64,000 nucleotides of DNA from Haloferax marinum (lineage in GTDB: Archaea; Halobacteriota; Halobacteria; Halobacteriales; Haloferacaceae): contig NZ_WKJQ01000002.1 of assembly GCF_009674625.1 (NCBI RefSeq), positions 62,001 to 126,000 on the forward strand. The letters run 5' to 3'. Positions 17,668 to 26,519 of the stretch are shown here, in pieces. The notes under the pieces were generated by a model. The model saw only the letters and a list, made by a program, of their open reading frames with translations. It had not been told where the DNA came from and did not search any database. Numbering within the stretch: the stretch's first letter is position 1; each line of letters starts with the position of its first letter. A program made the translations under genes and the position numbers.

Positions 17668-18836
17668 CAGTGCGTCACCTCCACGCGCTCGCGAACGTCA
17701 CCATGCACGGTCGTACCCACACCGACGATTGCCTCTGCGCCGACGCGACTCCCCGGAGACAGCGTCGCGTTGGCTCCGACTTCAGCCCGGTCACCGACGA
17801 TACTACCCAGGCAGCGGTCGGTGTACAGACGGCCTTCGAGGATGACGTCCGCGCGGCCACCGGGCGAGACGACACCATCGCCGAGGTGTGCGCCTGAACC
17901 GACGACCGAATCGCGGAGGACGACCGTCGAGTCGACGCGGGCGTCGGTCGAGATGATAGACCGTTCGACGACGCTGTTCGAACCGATGACGACGTTGTTC
18001 TGGAGACACGACCCAGGGCCGATAACCGCTCCAGGACCGACGTCACAGTCTTCGCCGATGACGACTGGGTCCTGGATGACCGCCCGGTCGTGGATGCGAG
18101 CAGAGTCCGAAATCGACGAGGTTTCGAGACGTGCGAGGAGCGTCTCGGTAACCGAGAGGAGTCTCCACGGGTGAGAGGGGTCGAGCCACCCACCGTTTAC
18201 GATGACCGACGAGACCGTTCCGTCGAGGTAGTGGACGACGTCCGGAAGTCGCGTCTCACCGTCGTGCGACGGCGTGCGCCGTAACGCGTCGAAGACGGTC
18301 GAATCGAAGACGTAGACGCCTGCGTTTACGAGATAGCCCTCGTTGTGGTCGGGATGTTCGTCGATGTCGGAGATTCGACCGTTGTTCTCGATTACGACAC
18401 CGTACTCTTCTGGCGTTTCGGAACTCGCGACCGCGACTGTCGCGGCCGAGTCGGTCACCGAAAAGCGTTCTAGCGCCTTCGAGACGACATCGGCGTCGAC
18501 GACGTTGTCGCCGTTGCAGACGACGAACGACGCACCGACGTAGGGTTCTGCCTGTAAGAGCGCGTGGCCGCTTCCGAGGCGGGTATCCTGGCGGACGAAT
18601 TCGATGTTCGCCTCGGGGTAGCGCGCGGTCAGATACGTCTGGATACGCTCCGAGCGGTATCCGACGACGACCACGACGTGGTCGATGCCGCACTCGAACA
18701 GCGAGTCGAGAACGTACTCGACCACGGGTTTGTTCGCCACAGGTAACATGGGCTTCGGTTGGAACGTCGTCAGTGGTCGAAGTCGGCGGCCCTCGCCAGC
18801 AGCGAGGACGACAGCTTCGCGGATTCGGTCGTTCAT
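17667..18836 (-). CDS. sugar-phosphate nucleotidyltransferase with beta-helix domain (GlmU-like paralogue)
   Basis: 389 residues. The nucleotidyltransferase domain (AVVLAAGEGRRLRPLT, PKPMLPVANKPVVEYVLDSL, VVCNGDNVVDADV) is followed by about 150 residues of hexapeptide repeats (IGEDCDVGPGAVIGPGSCLQNNVVIG...). It probably makes a UDP- or dTDP-sugar, most likely UDP-GlcNAc given glmS in the same operon. Unlike the paralogue at 10312, it lacks the GRRKYG acetyltransferase end. The ATG at 18836 is chosen because the longer frame starts with basic, Cys-containing residues unlike the family. Confidence 0.85.
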   Translation of the reverse strand: MNDRIREAVVLAAGEGRRLRPLTTFQPKPMLPVANKPVVEYVLDSLFECGIDHVVVVVGYRSERIQTYLTARYPEANIEFVRQDTRLGSGHALLQAEPYVGASFVVCNGDNVVDADVVSKALERFSVTDSAATVAVASSETPEEYGVVIENNGRISDIDEHPDHNEGYLVNAGVYVFDSTVFDALRRTPSHDGETRLPDVVHYLDGTVSSVIVNGGWLDPSHPWRLLSVTETLLARLETSSISDSARIHDRAVIQDPVVIGEDCDVGPGAVIGPGSCLQNNVVIGSNSVVERSIISTDARVDSTVVLRDSVVGSGAHLGDGVVSPGGRADVILEGRLYTDRCLGSIVGDRAEVGANATLSPGSRVGAEAIVGVGTTVHGDVRERVEVTH

Positions 18837-19137
18837 GTCGGCACCCCCACTGCGAGTGTGTCTTCGGGACCGATGCGTGAGAGAGAGTGAGTCATAAGAG
18901 AGTCTGGGAGAGCGACAGGGATTGTTATACGGCCAATTCTTCCGACTGCCTCGGGGTTTAGGAATACACATGTGAACCAATGGCATGGCCCACAACACCC
19001 GAAAATCAACGAGGTCGCAGTATGGGAACTCCTAATCGGTCAGATTTCGTGAGAATAGCCGTCGTTCGGTCAGGTGAACACTCGGGGGGAAAAACCGCCC
19101 CCGAGTTACATCGTGGTGCGATGCTGAAACTGCGGCG
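18837..19137. other. intergenic region before the nucleotidyltransferase-glmS operon
   Basis: About 300 bases with no gene. A TATA-like TTGTTATACG on the plus strand near 18932 reads CGTATAACAA on the minus strand, a plausible upstream promoter of the operon. It also follows the stop of the HTH-membrane gene. Confidence 0.4.
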
Positions 19138-19779
19138 TTACGCGTGGAGACGGCCTTTGTACGACTCCATCGCAGTGATGGCCATGAGCGTCGCCGTGCT
19201 CAGGACGGCCCACCCCGCCGCGGGAATCTGTTCGAGGCCGGGGAAGCCGAGAAGGCCAGCCGAGACCGTCGCCGCCACACCGGCAGCGATCGTCAGGTTC
19301 CGCTTGGGTGACGAACCGAAACTCACCGACTCCTCGTCGGAGGTCTGTGTATCGGAGACGTCTCCGTCGAGGTACGTTTCGAGTTGCTCGGCAGTGTCGA
19401 GTAGCGTGATGTCACCGCGGTTCTTGTCGAAATCGACGATTCCAGCAGAGTCCATCTTCGGGAGGTGACACTGGTAGAGACCAATGTAGACGCGCTTGCG
19501 TTGGCTCGACGAGAGTGCGTTGATATCGATCTCGTTTTCCTTGGCTGCGATGTACTCAGCCATGTCGCCGAGTTTGGCCTCTCCATCGTTGTTCTTCAGA
19601 TACTGGAGAGCGTCGCGGCGGCGCTGGTTCTTGAGTATCTCGAAGATGATGTCTTTCGAGAGCTGCTGTGGCTCCTGTGGTTCGGAGACTTCTCCGGGAC
19701 CTCCGGTCGTTTCTGCAATCTGCTCAGGCGCCGTCTGTTCGACGGCATCAGTGTTAGTTTGTAACGAATCTGTGACCAT
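19138..19779 (-). CDS. HTH-membrane regulator (DUF7344-like), paralogue 1
   Basis: 213 residues. A Gln/Pro-rich start is followed by a winged helix: LSKDIIFEILKNQRRRDALQYLKNNDGEAKLGDMAEYIAAKENE...RKRVYIGLYQCHLPKMDSAGIVDFDKNRGDITL. Two hydrophobic C-terminal segments follow (LTIAAGVAATVSAGLLGFPG and GWAVLSTATLMAITAM). This is the haloarchaeal arrangement of a DNA-binding domain tethered to the membrane. The ATG at 19779 (MVTDSLQTN) is preferred. A second copy lies at 20304 on the same strand; signal and target are unknown. Confidence 0.85.
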   Translation of the reverse strand: MVTDSLQTNTDAVEQTAPEQIAETTGGPGEVSEPQEPQQLSKDIIFEILKNQRRRDALQYLKNNDGEAKLGDMAEYIAAKENEIDINALSSSQRKRVYIGLYQCHLPKMDSAGIVDFDKNRGDITLLDTAEQLETYLDGDVSDTQTSDEESVSFGSSPKRNLTIAAGVAATVSAGLLGFPGLEQIPAAGWAVLSTATLMAITAMESYKGRLHA

Positions 19780-20303
19780 ATTCCTTCCTCCCCCACTCGC
19801 GAAATTGCTCCGAGTCAGCCATCTCTGTGTATTTTTGTGAAGCGTCTCGTGGCACTCGTCTATCGCCACGCGCTAGTCACGAACCACAGGTTGGGTGCTC
19901 CACCAGGTGCATCCAACACACGAGGGTTATCGAGACAATACGGCTGTTGAGGATATATATCTGCCTGACAGTCCCACACTCTGATTTGTCCGAGGGTTAG
20001 GGTCGCAAAATGTGCGAGTAAAATGCATGTAACAATCTATACTAAATCAGATTATCAATAACTCTGAACAGTAGCTTCGTTGGCTTAGTCACGGCGCAGT
20101 CAGTCGAAATTGGATAAGTTAGAGCCTATATTCCAGATGTATTGGCAGAATTTCTATAGTTATTGTGTGTGGTTTGAAAATTCACTAGTTTCAAAAGGTG
20201 AGAGTACCACTTGTATATGTTTGCACACACCACGAGTACTAGTAACACGGCACACGAGACGAGACGCACACGAGACATGAGATAGGGAGTGAGTCGGTGA
20301 AAC
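19780..20303. other. AT-rich intergenic region between the two HTH-membrane genes
   Basis: About 520 bases without a credible gene. A TATA-like GATATATATC near 19950 and several AT-rich stretches between 20020 and 20240 could carry the promoter of the gene at 19779. No repeats or structured RNA were recognised. Confidence 0.45.
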
Positions 20304-20837
20304 TCACTCGACGAGTGCTTCGAATGCGTCTGGGGGTGCACCATTTTGCCCTTCGAGAGAGTACTGTGCGAGGACCAAGACGAGGAGTCCAGTCGAGACG
20401 AAGATAGCAACCCCAGCCCACGACAGAAGCGAAAAAATCGGGAGTTGAGCCCAGAGACCGAAAATCAGTACCCACCCGAGGACACCCAGCGAGCCGTAGT
20501 ATCGAGTCCACGAACGCTGCGGCTCGGTTTGCATCCAGAAGAACCCTTGATTGGCGACGTCGGAGACGAGAGAGACGTTCCGCTCTTCTTCGTCGTACCG
20601 AACCAGACCTGCCGACTCGAGTTTGGGGAGGTGCGTCTGGTACAACGAGATGTAGACTCGCTGTCTCTCTTCGTCGGTCACCTCCTCGATAGTCGTTTCA
20701 TTTTCTCTGGAGGCGACCATCGCAGCGAGTTCTTTGAGCGTGATCGGTTCGTCTGCTCGATGGAGGAAATACAGGATTTGCCTCCGACGAGAGTTGCTGA
20801 GGATCCGAAACAGTTCGTCTTTGGATAGAGATGTCAT
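20304..20837 (-). CDS. HTH-membrane regulator (DUF7344-like), paralogue 2
   Basis: 177 residues. MTSLSKDELFRILSNSRRRQILYFLHRADEPITLKELAAMVASRENE...RQRVYISLYQTHLPKLESAGLVRYDEEERNVSLV matches paralogue 1 along the winged helix, including the YISLYQTHLPKL core. Two adjacent membrane segments follow (LGVLGWVLIFGLWAQLPIF, GVAIFVSTGLLVLVLA). An ATG nine codons upstream is possible but adds MRVTIPHTK. The paralogues have diverged strongly outside the HTH. Confidence 0.85.
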   Translation of the reverse strand: MTSLSKDELFRILSNSRRRQILYFLHRADEPITLKELAAMVASRENETTIEEVTDEERQRVYISLYQTHLPKLESAGLVRYDEEERNVSLVSDVANQGFFWMQTEPQRSWTRYYGSLGVLGWVLIFGLWAQLPIFSLLSWAGVAIFVSTGLLVLVLAQYSLEGQNGAPPDAFEALVE

Positions 20838-21182
20838 CTTCGTGTGCGGGATGGTCACGCGCACGCCGCGCGTATGGACCTAACTCCGGTTGAACAAACT
20901 ACACCACATGTGACCTTTGTTATCGTGACGTTTCTGCAATCCACTGGGGTACTATTGGGGGAAAATTAAGTTCATGTTCACCTGACCTTCAGATGTTGAC
21001 AGACGGTCAGTGACGCGTTTTTTTCTGGATGTACGGGATGATTACTCATCACGACGACGTTGATAAAAGTCAATCAGATGGAACGAAGGCAATCTCGCGG
21101 TTACAGCGGTAATGAAGCCAATTATCCAGTATAGAGGTGGCTAACAATACCAGAGTACGGCGATATTATGAGTTGAGACTAC
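20838..21182. other. intergenic region before the PadR gene
   Basis: 345 bases with AT-rich blocks (20940-20975, 21040-21080, 21120-21175) that may hold divergent promoters for the HTH-membrane gene and PadR. No gene or strong repeat seen. Confidence 0.4.
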
Positions 21183-21461
21183 ATGTTCGAATTGACTGGC
21201 TTCCAACGCGACCTCCTGTACGTGATTGCCGGGGCAGAACGCCCATCCGGCCAAGAGATCAAAGAGATGATCAGCAAGGACGTCGGAGAAGTGAACCACG
21301 GCCGCCTCTACCCGAACCTCGACGCACTCGTCGAACAGGGATACGTAAACAAAGGCCAACACGACCGCCGGACAAACTTCTACGAGATGTCTGAAAAAGG
21401 CAGAGAGTCGATCTTAGACCGGCGTGCGTGGGAAGACCGACGCGTCAGTTTCCTCAAGTAA
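21183..21461 (+). CDS. PadR family transcriptional regulator
   Basis: 92 residues: LTGFQRDLLYVIAGAERPSGQEIKEMISKDVGEVNHGRLYPNLDALVEQGYVNKGQHDRRTNFYEMSEKGRESI. The HGRLYPNL and the wing ending YEMSEKG are typical of PadR. It is the short type without the long C-terminal dimerisation helix, as in several haloarchaeal PadR proteins. It stands alone; the target is not evident. Confidence 0.9.
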   Translation: MFELTGFQRDLLYVIAGAERPSGQEIKEMISKDVGEVNHGRLYPNLDALVEQGYVNKGQHDRRTNFYEMSEKGRESILDRRAWEDRRVSFLK

Positions 21462-22269
21462 GCACCCGACAGTGAGAACTCCGACACACACGTGAGTCGG
21501 AACCCCGTCACTTCGAACAGCTACCGGAATGGCGTGTTCGTGGCAGTGGACGCCCCACGAGCCCGTATCACGATAGCAAACACACCGGGTACTCGCACTC
21601 TTTTTCCCTCGTTCATCACGTTCAGAGACGTTGCCTAGAGAGACAGCGAGTGTAATCGAGGAGACCCCAGGCTCTGGCACAGGTGGTCCTCACCAGACAC
21701 GACTCGAGTAGGGCATCGACCGAACAGTTCCCGAGGGACACGACTCGTTTCGAACCACTCATCGCGGGCTTCGGCTACAAACCTGCGCACTCAGACCGAG
21801 TAGAGGTGTAGTGCGAGGAACAGTTCACTCCGTGACAGAGCAGTATCGAACAGAGAATGTCCCGAATCGACCCAAAAACACAGCCTCGGTGGCGTTCGTG
21901 ACCAAATTTCCCGTTACTCAGCCCAGTTTTAGACAGACGGCGTCGGGGTGAGGACCTCGTTGTCTGGGTGCTCTCCGGATGAGCTGCGGAGATATATCAT
22001 CTTACAAGATATTAGATTGGCGCCAAATATACCAGTTTTCATATGGTTATTTGACCCTCCGAAAAACGTCGATTAATACGGTCATAAGTAAGTGATTAAT
22101 ACGACTATAATCAGCCACTGTATGGCGTTTTACCCAGGACAGGTCCGACAACCAACCTATTAGAAATATCGAATATTGCAGAACCTATAGTATCGTTTTT
22201 AGATATTCATACATTCTTACTAATGTAATTATCGCAACATTTATGGCCCTAATCCGCAACTCCAGAAAC
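21462..22269. other. 800-base gene-free region with small inverted and direct repeats
   Basis: No credible gene. TCTCCG/CGGAGA inverted repeat at 21972-21992, then ATCTT-AC-AAGAT at 21999-22010. GATTAATACG is repeated at 22071-22080 and 22094-22103 (23-base period). The last 250 bases are very AT-rich and end in the promoter of the gene at 22270. It may contain a small RNA or a regulator site array. Confidence 0.45.
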
Positions 22270-22692
22270 ATGGTAAGCGAACGGTCCACCGAGCAGGACC
22301 CCAAGAATAACGATCAGAATGCTGTTGGCCGGCGAGGTTACCTCGCACTTGTCGGTTCAGTCACTGCTGCGGGTACGCTCGCAGGAGTCTCTGGGGTCGG
22401 CTCGGCAACAGAACAGTCCGACGAACACTCCCCCATCGACGGTGAACACACCCTCGTCGTAGCAGGCACCGGGTCACTCTCGTCGTTCGAAGTGACTGTC
22501 GACGGAGAGATTACCCCCCTCAACGCACACGGTGCGCTCAGCACGACCGGGGCAGTCGGGCCTGCGGCAGAAGGAACCGTAAGCGGAGATTCGCGAAGCT
22601 ACCGGTTTGCCGGAGATATCACGAACTTCCAGGCGACCGACGCCGTGTCGGTCTACGTCGACGGCGTCCGAGTCCCCGTCAACTCATTCTGA
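22270..22692 (+). CDS. Tat-exported hypothetical protein with haloarchaeal surface beta domain
   Basis: 140 residues. The N-terminus carries a Tat motif (GRRGYLALVGSVTAAGTLAGVSG), so it is exported folded. The mature part (HTLVVAGTGSLSSFEVTVDGEI...SYRFAGDITNFQATDAVSVYVDGVRV) resembles the small C-terminal beta domain found at the end of many secreted haloarchaeal proteins. Here it is almost the whole protein, so it may be a remnant or a stand-alone module. The ATG at 22270 fits an upstream TATA-like element near 22232; an in-frame ATG at 22243 is the alternative. Confidence 0.75.
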   Translation: MVSERSTEQDPKNNDQNAVGRRGYLALVGSVTAAGTLAGVSGVGSATEQSDEHSPIDGEHTLVVAGTGSLSSFEVTVDGEITPLNAHGALSTTGAVGPAAEGTVSGDSRSYRFAGDITNFQATDAVSVYVDGVRVPVNSF

Positions 22693-22796
22693 GATTGGCA
22701 TCTGGACAGCTGTCGTCCCTCCAACCCTTTTAACCGACCAAACCGCGGTCGAGAGACATCACCCCAGAGCTACGGCGAACGCCAAACGGCCAGTTG

Positions 22797-23402
22797 TTAC
22801 GACCGGAGATATCCGTTCAGCCACTCGCTCGTCACGTCGGAGAACTCGACCGTCGACCCGCCGTGTTCGTCGACGAACGAGTCGGCATCAGCGGTGTCCG
22901 AAAATGGGAGCAGGTCAGGCCCCATCCCACCGTAGACGGAACTCCCAACGACGTAGGTCAGTTCGGTGGCATCGCCGAACGTGTCGGCAGTCGTGTGCGT
23001 AGAGATGAACTGTCGACCACCGTCGCTCGACAGGGTGAACTCCACGTTGGAGTAGTCGGTGACGTAGATCGCAGTCGCCTCCCAGCCCATCCGTTCGTGT
23101 TCGAAGTAGTACGGAAACATACCCATACTCAACGTGTGGAACCACGCGGGGTTGTCGTGGCCGTCGGGAGATTCGTTGCGGTAGAATATCTGTCCGTTTG
23201 GGCCGGCGTGGTTACCGATGACCATCCCGCCTTGGTCGTCTTCTTTGCCACCAGAGAGGTCGATTGGCTCCGGCTTCGGTTCGGAATTACCACCGAGACA
23301 GCCCGCCAGCACCACGGGTACACTACCTACGGCGGCTTTCAATGCTGTTCGGCGAGTAATCGAGTCGGTCGGGGGTGAACAGTCTGGTAATTCGTCGTCC
23401 AT
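22797..23402 (-). CDS. NosL-like Tat lipoprotein
   Basis: 201 residues. A Tat signal and lipobox (TRRTALKAAVGSVPVVLAGC) anchor it outside the membrane. The body has HAGPNGQIFY, PAWFHTLSMGMFPYYFEHERMGWEATAIYVTDYS and GPDLLPFSDTADADSFVDEHGG, the last matching the NosL pattern of a copper-binding accessory protein. No other nos genes are in the window, so a general copper role or a distant partner is possible. A TATA-like TATTAAAA at 23433-23440 fits a nearly leaderless start. Confidence 0.85.
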   Translation of the reverse strand: MDDELPDCSPPTDSITRRTALKAAVGSVPVVLAGCLGGNSEPKPEPIDLSGGKEDDQGGMVIGNHAGPNGQIFYRNESPDGHDNPAWFHTLSMGMFPYYFEHERMGWEATAIYVTDYSNVEFTLSSDGGRQFISTHTTADTFGDATELTYVVGSSVYGGMGPDLLPFSDTADADSFVDEHGGSTVEFSDVTSEWLNGYLRS

Positions 23403-23539
23403 CGATTCGTTACGCCGAACTAAGTCGTAATCGTATTAAAAACAGTGAGAACGTGTGCGCGACGAGAGCAAAATCGGGAGTTTCGGCCGTCTCTCGATAA
23501 GAGGAGAACGCTCGAGACGATGAAACGAACGAAACGATA

Positions 23540-23620
23540 GAACGAACGGTGAAAGAACAAACGGTGGAAGAACAAACGGTGGAACAAACGGTAGAACGAA
23601 ACGGTGGAACGAACGGAACG
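23540..23620. repeat. short imperfect tandem repeats GAACAAACGGTGGAA
   Basis: About six copies of a 12-15 base unit (GAACRAACGGTGGAA and shorter forms) run between the NosL-like gene and the glmM stop. Unit length varies, suggesting slippage. It may affect the end of the glmM transcript. Confidence 0.75.
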
Positions 23621-23631
23621 ATAGTATCGGC

Positions 23632-24957
23632 TCAGGCGACGACTCGTGCGCCGTCTGCGAGCGAACGAATCTCCTCGAAGACACGGTCTGCGTCCTCTGG
23701 GTCGCGCGCTTCGGCGGTGATACGGACTAGTGGTTCCGTCCCGCTCGCACGGACGAGGAACCAGCCATCGGTGGTATCGACCCGGATGCCGTCGGTCGTA
23801 TCGACGTTGTCGTACTGAGCGTGGATGTCACGAGCGATTCGGTCCATCGCTTTGTGTTTGTTTTCGAACGTCACGCTGGCTCGACGAGTGGTGTATGCGT
23901 CTCCACCGAGTGAGTGTACCTGTTTGGAGAGTGGTCCATCACGGGCGACGAGTTCCGTGAGCTTCAGCGCCGCGTAGTGGCCGTCCGGAGCGAGCGTCTC
24001 GTCCGGCCAAATCCACGCACCCGAGGGTTCGCCGCCGAAGACGAACCCCGGTTGTTCGACAGCCTCTGCAACGTGAACGTCGCCGACTGGCGTGTACGTC
24101 ACGTGACCACCCGCACTCTCGACGACGTCCTGGACCAGAAGACTCGTGTCGATTGGGACTGCCACGGATTCTCCAGGAGAGACCGCGTCGCGAGCGAACA
24201 GCGCGAGGAGGTGGTCACCAGAGACGTACTCACCGGTTTCGTCGACAGCGACCAACCTGTCAGAGTCACCGTCGTGGGCGAGGCCGACGTCCACACCGAG
24301 TGCGGGGACGGTTCGCCGGAGTGCAGAGAGCGTCGTGGCGTTCGGTTCACTCTTTCGTGCGGGGAATCGGCCGTCCTGCTGTCCGTCGATAGTGTTGACC
24401 GTCGCACCGAGTTCGTAGAGGGCGTCTACCGAAACTCGCCCGGTTCCGTTACCCAGGTCGAATGCGATAGCCACGTCGTCGAACGAATCGAACGAGGAGA
24501 CCAGGTGGTCGACGTGCCGTGCGGACCCGTCGGGCCACGTTCGTTCGGTTCCGAGTTCGTCCCACGCTGCGGGGGTGATATCGTTCCGATTGAGGCGATG
24601 GACGATGTTTCGCGTCTGTTCTTTGTCGAACGCACGGCCACTCGGCGTCCAGAGTTTCAGACCGTTGTCCGACGCGGGATTGTGTGAGGCAGTGATTCCG
24701 ATGCCGGCGTCTGCACCGGTCCATCCGACAGCACGGGCGACAGTCGGCGTCGAGACGACACCCAGACGGATGACATCGGCACCACACTCACGGACACCCG
24801 CACTGACGGCGTCTGCGAGGACGTCGCCACTGAGGCGGGCGTCTTGGCCGACGACGACGGTGCGTGCGTCACAACCGACGGCACGACCGATTCGAAGGGC
24901 TAGCTCTGCGGTCACGGTTCGGCCGACCGGACCACGGATTCCACTCGTTCCGAACAT
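23632..24957 (-). CDS. glmM: phosphoglucosamine mutase
   Basis: Converts glucosamine-6-phosphate to glucosamine-1-phosphate. The 441 residues show FGTSGIRGPVG at the N-terminus, the phosphoserine loop ITASHNPASDNGLKLW, the Mg-binding DGDSDRLVAVD, a sugar-binding GGEPSGAWIW and the phosphate-binding RASGTEPLVRI. It is the alpha-D-phosphohexomutase family; GlmM rather than a general phosphomannomutase is inferred from glmS and two GlmU-like genes in this window. Stand-alone gene. Confidence 0.9.
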   Translation of the reverse strand: MFGTSGIRGPVGRTVTAELALRIGRAVGCDARTVVVGQDARLSGDVLADAVSAGVRECGADVIRLGVVSTPTVARAVGWTGADAGIGITASHNPASDNGLKLWTPSGRAFDKEQTRNIVHRLNRNDITPAAWDELGTERTWPDGSARHVDHLVSSFDSFDDVAIAFDLGNGTGRVSVDALYELGATVNTIDGQQDGRFPARKSEPNATTLSALRRTVPALGVDVGLAHDGDSDRLVAVDETGEYVSGDHLLALFARDAVSPGESVAVPIDTSLLVQDVVESAGGHVTYTPVGDVHVAEAVEQPGFVFGGEPSGAWIWPDETLAPDGHYAALKLTELVARDGPLSKQVHSLGGDAYTTRRASVTFENKHKAMDRIARDIHAQYDNVDTTDGIRVDTTDGWFLVRASGTEPLVRITAEARDPEDADRVFEEIRSLADGARVVA

Positions 24958-25020
24958 ATAGAATGTGACGCTGAGCGTACGTTTTGGTATACGTCACCTA
25001 CTCTGACAGACGAGAGATAA

Positions 25021-25100
25021 GGTAGCACCTACCGTGGAGTTCGGCTGTGCTACCGTTGAGGGGGGACCATCCCAGCCTGCGGGGGAGTAGACTGGGTTGT
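25021..25100. ncRNA. candidate structured RNA or attenuator
   Basis: GGTAGCAC at 25021-25028 pairs perfectly with GTGCTACC at 25047-25054, and CCCAG (25071) can pair with CTGGG (25092). Together they would fold into two adjacent stems. The segment lies between the HalOD1 gene stop and the glmM start, so it could be a 3' structure of the former or a leader of the latter. No known RNA family was recognised. Confidence 0.4.
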
Positions 25101-25116
25101 GGGGTCTGACTACCGA

Positions 25117-25443
25117 CTACTGTGCGAGTCGTGTATCGTCGGCGGGCATGATTTCGAGGGAACCAAGCGAGTCGAGGGTCACTCGATAGCCGGCGTATGA
25201 AAATGAGATGATTGCGTCGTCAGATTGTTCGAAGAGAGTGTTGAGGGCGTCCGGGTCGATAGTCCCTGCGAGTGGTGGTAGTTGGGTCGGGCGGATGTCC
25301 TCGATTGCTGCAATACTCATCACCACATTCGTGCTCAGAGGTTCGGAACGGTCTCGGTCTACTCTGTAGACACCGGTCTCTTCTTCGTGAGTTACCCGCG
25401 ACTGTTTCCATTGGAGTGTCTGTGCCATCATGGTGCTTGACAT
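25117..25443 (-). CDS. HalOD1 output domain protein
   Basis: About 108 residues. YRVDRDRSEPLSTNVVMSIAAIEDIRPTQLPPLAGTIDPDALNTLFEQ...ISFSYAGYRVTLDSLGSLEI matches HalOD1, a small output domain common in haloarchaeal signalling. Here it is alone, with no receiver or PAS domain. The longer upstream frame contains Cys/His-rich residues foreign to the family, so the ATG at 25443 is chosen (MSSTMMAQTL); the ATG at 25428 is also possible. Confidence 0.85.
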   Translation of the reverse strand: MSSTMMAQTLQWKQSRVTHEEETGVYRVDRDRSEPLSTNVVMSIAAIEDIRPTQLPPLAGTIDPDALNTLFEQSDDAIISFSYAGYRVTLDSLGSLEIMPADDTRLAQ

Positions 25444-25602
25444 TCCACGGTGTGAGTTCATCGGTCTTAAATCCGTGCTATTTGTGAACAGTAGTGATTT
25501 GTGAAGGTCACAGATGCAGATAGGAATCAGATAGTTGTGCCGATGGTGTTGGTCGAACGACACAGTACCAAAGGCCGTTACAGTGAGGAAGACCTGACTG
25601 GT

Positions 25603-26241
25603 TCACCGTCGTGCAAACAGCTCTTGTGTCTTTTGCCGGGCTTCTTCGGTCGAGATCTCGCGGTTGTACAGCGCCGCGCCGGGTTCTAGCAGCGCCCCAC
25701 CCGTAGCAAGGGGCCCAGCGTCTACTGCTCCGAAGCCGAGGTCACGAATCAGTCCAGCAACCACGTCTTTCGCGTCAGCGTCGTCTCCAGCGAGGAAGAT
25801 GGCGAACCGCTCCGACTCCGACAGTTCTGGATGACCAAAGTCACGCAGCGTCTCCCAGTAGATGGTGTTGAACGCCTTGACGACGCGTGCGTCGGGAAGT
25901 TGCGACGCGATTACCTCCGACGAAGTTCGGTCACCGAGGTCGATGACGTGGAAGTTCTCCGTGTACGGGTTCGTCGCGTCGACGACGATTTTCTCTTCGA
26001 AGTGGTCTGCAGCGGGGAGCGTGTCTCGCTTCCGGAAGGGAACTGCGAGGATGACGACCTCACCGAACTGTATCGCACGTTCTGGTGTCACTGCGTGAAG
26101 GTTCGAACCGAGCATTTCGGTGAGGTCGTCGAGCGATTTGGGACCTTTCGTATTTGCGATGGCTACCTCGTGACCCACCTCTACGAGGAGTTGCGCCAGC
26201 GTCCCACCGAGCCGACCAGCACCGAGTATCCCAATGTCCAT
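25603..26241 (-). CDS. NADPH-dependent F420 reductase-like oxidoreductase
   Basis: 212 residues with a Rossmann fold at the N-terminus (MDIGILGAGRLGGTLAQLLVEVGHEVAIANTKGP). Next come VVILAVPFRKRDTLP, VVDATNPY, ARVVKAFNTIYWETL and the C-terminal AIFLAGDDADAKDVVAGLIRDLGFGAVDAGPL. This is the NADP/F420-type NAD(P)-binding family of small oxidoreductases. The in-vivo substrate is unknown, and F420 binding is inferred by family. The start at 26241 (MDIG) is chosen over an ATG two codons earlier because the fold begins there. Confidence 0.85.
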   Translation of the reverse strand: MDIGILGAGRLGGTLAQLLVEVGHEVAIANTKGPKSLDDLTEMLGSNLHAVTPERAIQFGEVVILAVPFRKRDTLPAADHFEEKIVVDATNPYTENFHVIDLGDRTSSEVIASQLPDARVVKAFNTIYWETLRDFGHPELSESERFAIFLAGDDADAKDVVAGLIRDLGFGAVDAGPLATGGALLEPGAALYNREISTEEARQKTQELFARR

Positions 26242-26491
26242 AAACAAATATGATTGTTTGACACATTGAATCTTGTGTCGATTCTCGTCTGTTACGCACG
26301 ACGGACGAGACGTCAGATATCTCCGAGCGAAGGCGAGTCGTCGTCGGTCGTTTCACGGGCAGTGAGCCAAACACAGGAGTAGGAGCTCCCACACACACAT
26401 ATCAGATACCAAATAGACACCATTATGCACTGAATAACCACCTCAGACGTTCTCGGAGCCGATACGTTCAGGCTATCAGGACAATCATAAA

Positions 26492-26501
26492 TTAATATAA
26501 A
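26492..26501 (+). promoter_or_regulatory. TATA box before the 26520 lipoprotein gene
   Basis: TTAATATAAA is centred about 24 bases before the ATG, predicting a leaderless transcript. Confidence 0.45.
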
Positions 26502-26519
26502 TGTGAACGTAGTGTTCCT

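Noticed and set aside
21414..21680. Minus-strand frame after PadR
   Set aside because: Cys/His/Ser-rich composition and overlap with the PadR gene end.
23436..23684. Frame with repeated Phe/Ser/Leu
   Set aside because: Translation of the tandem DNA repeat.
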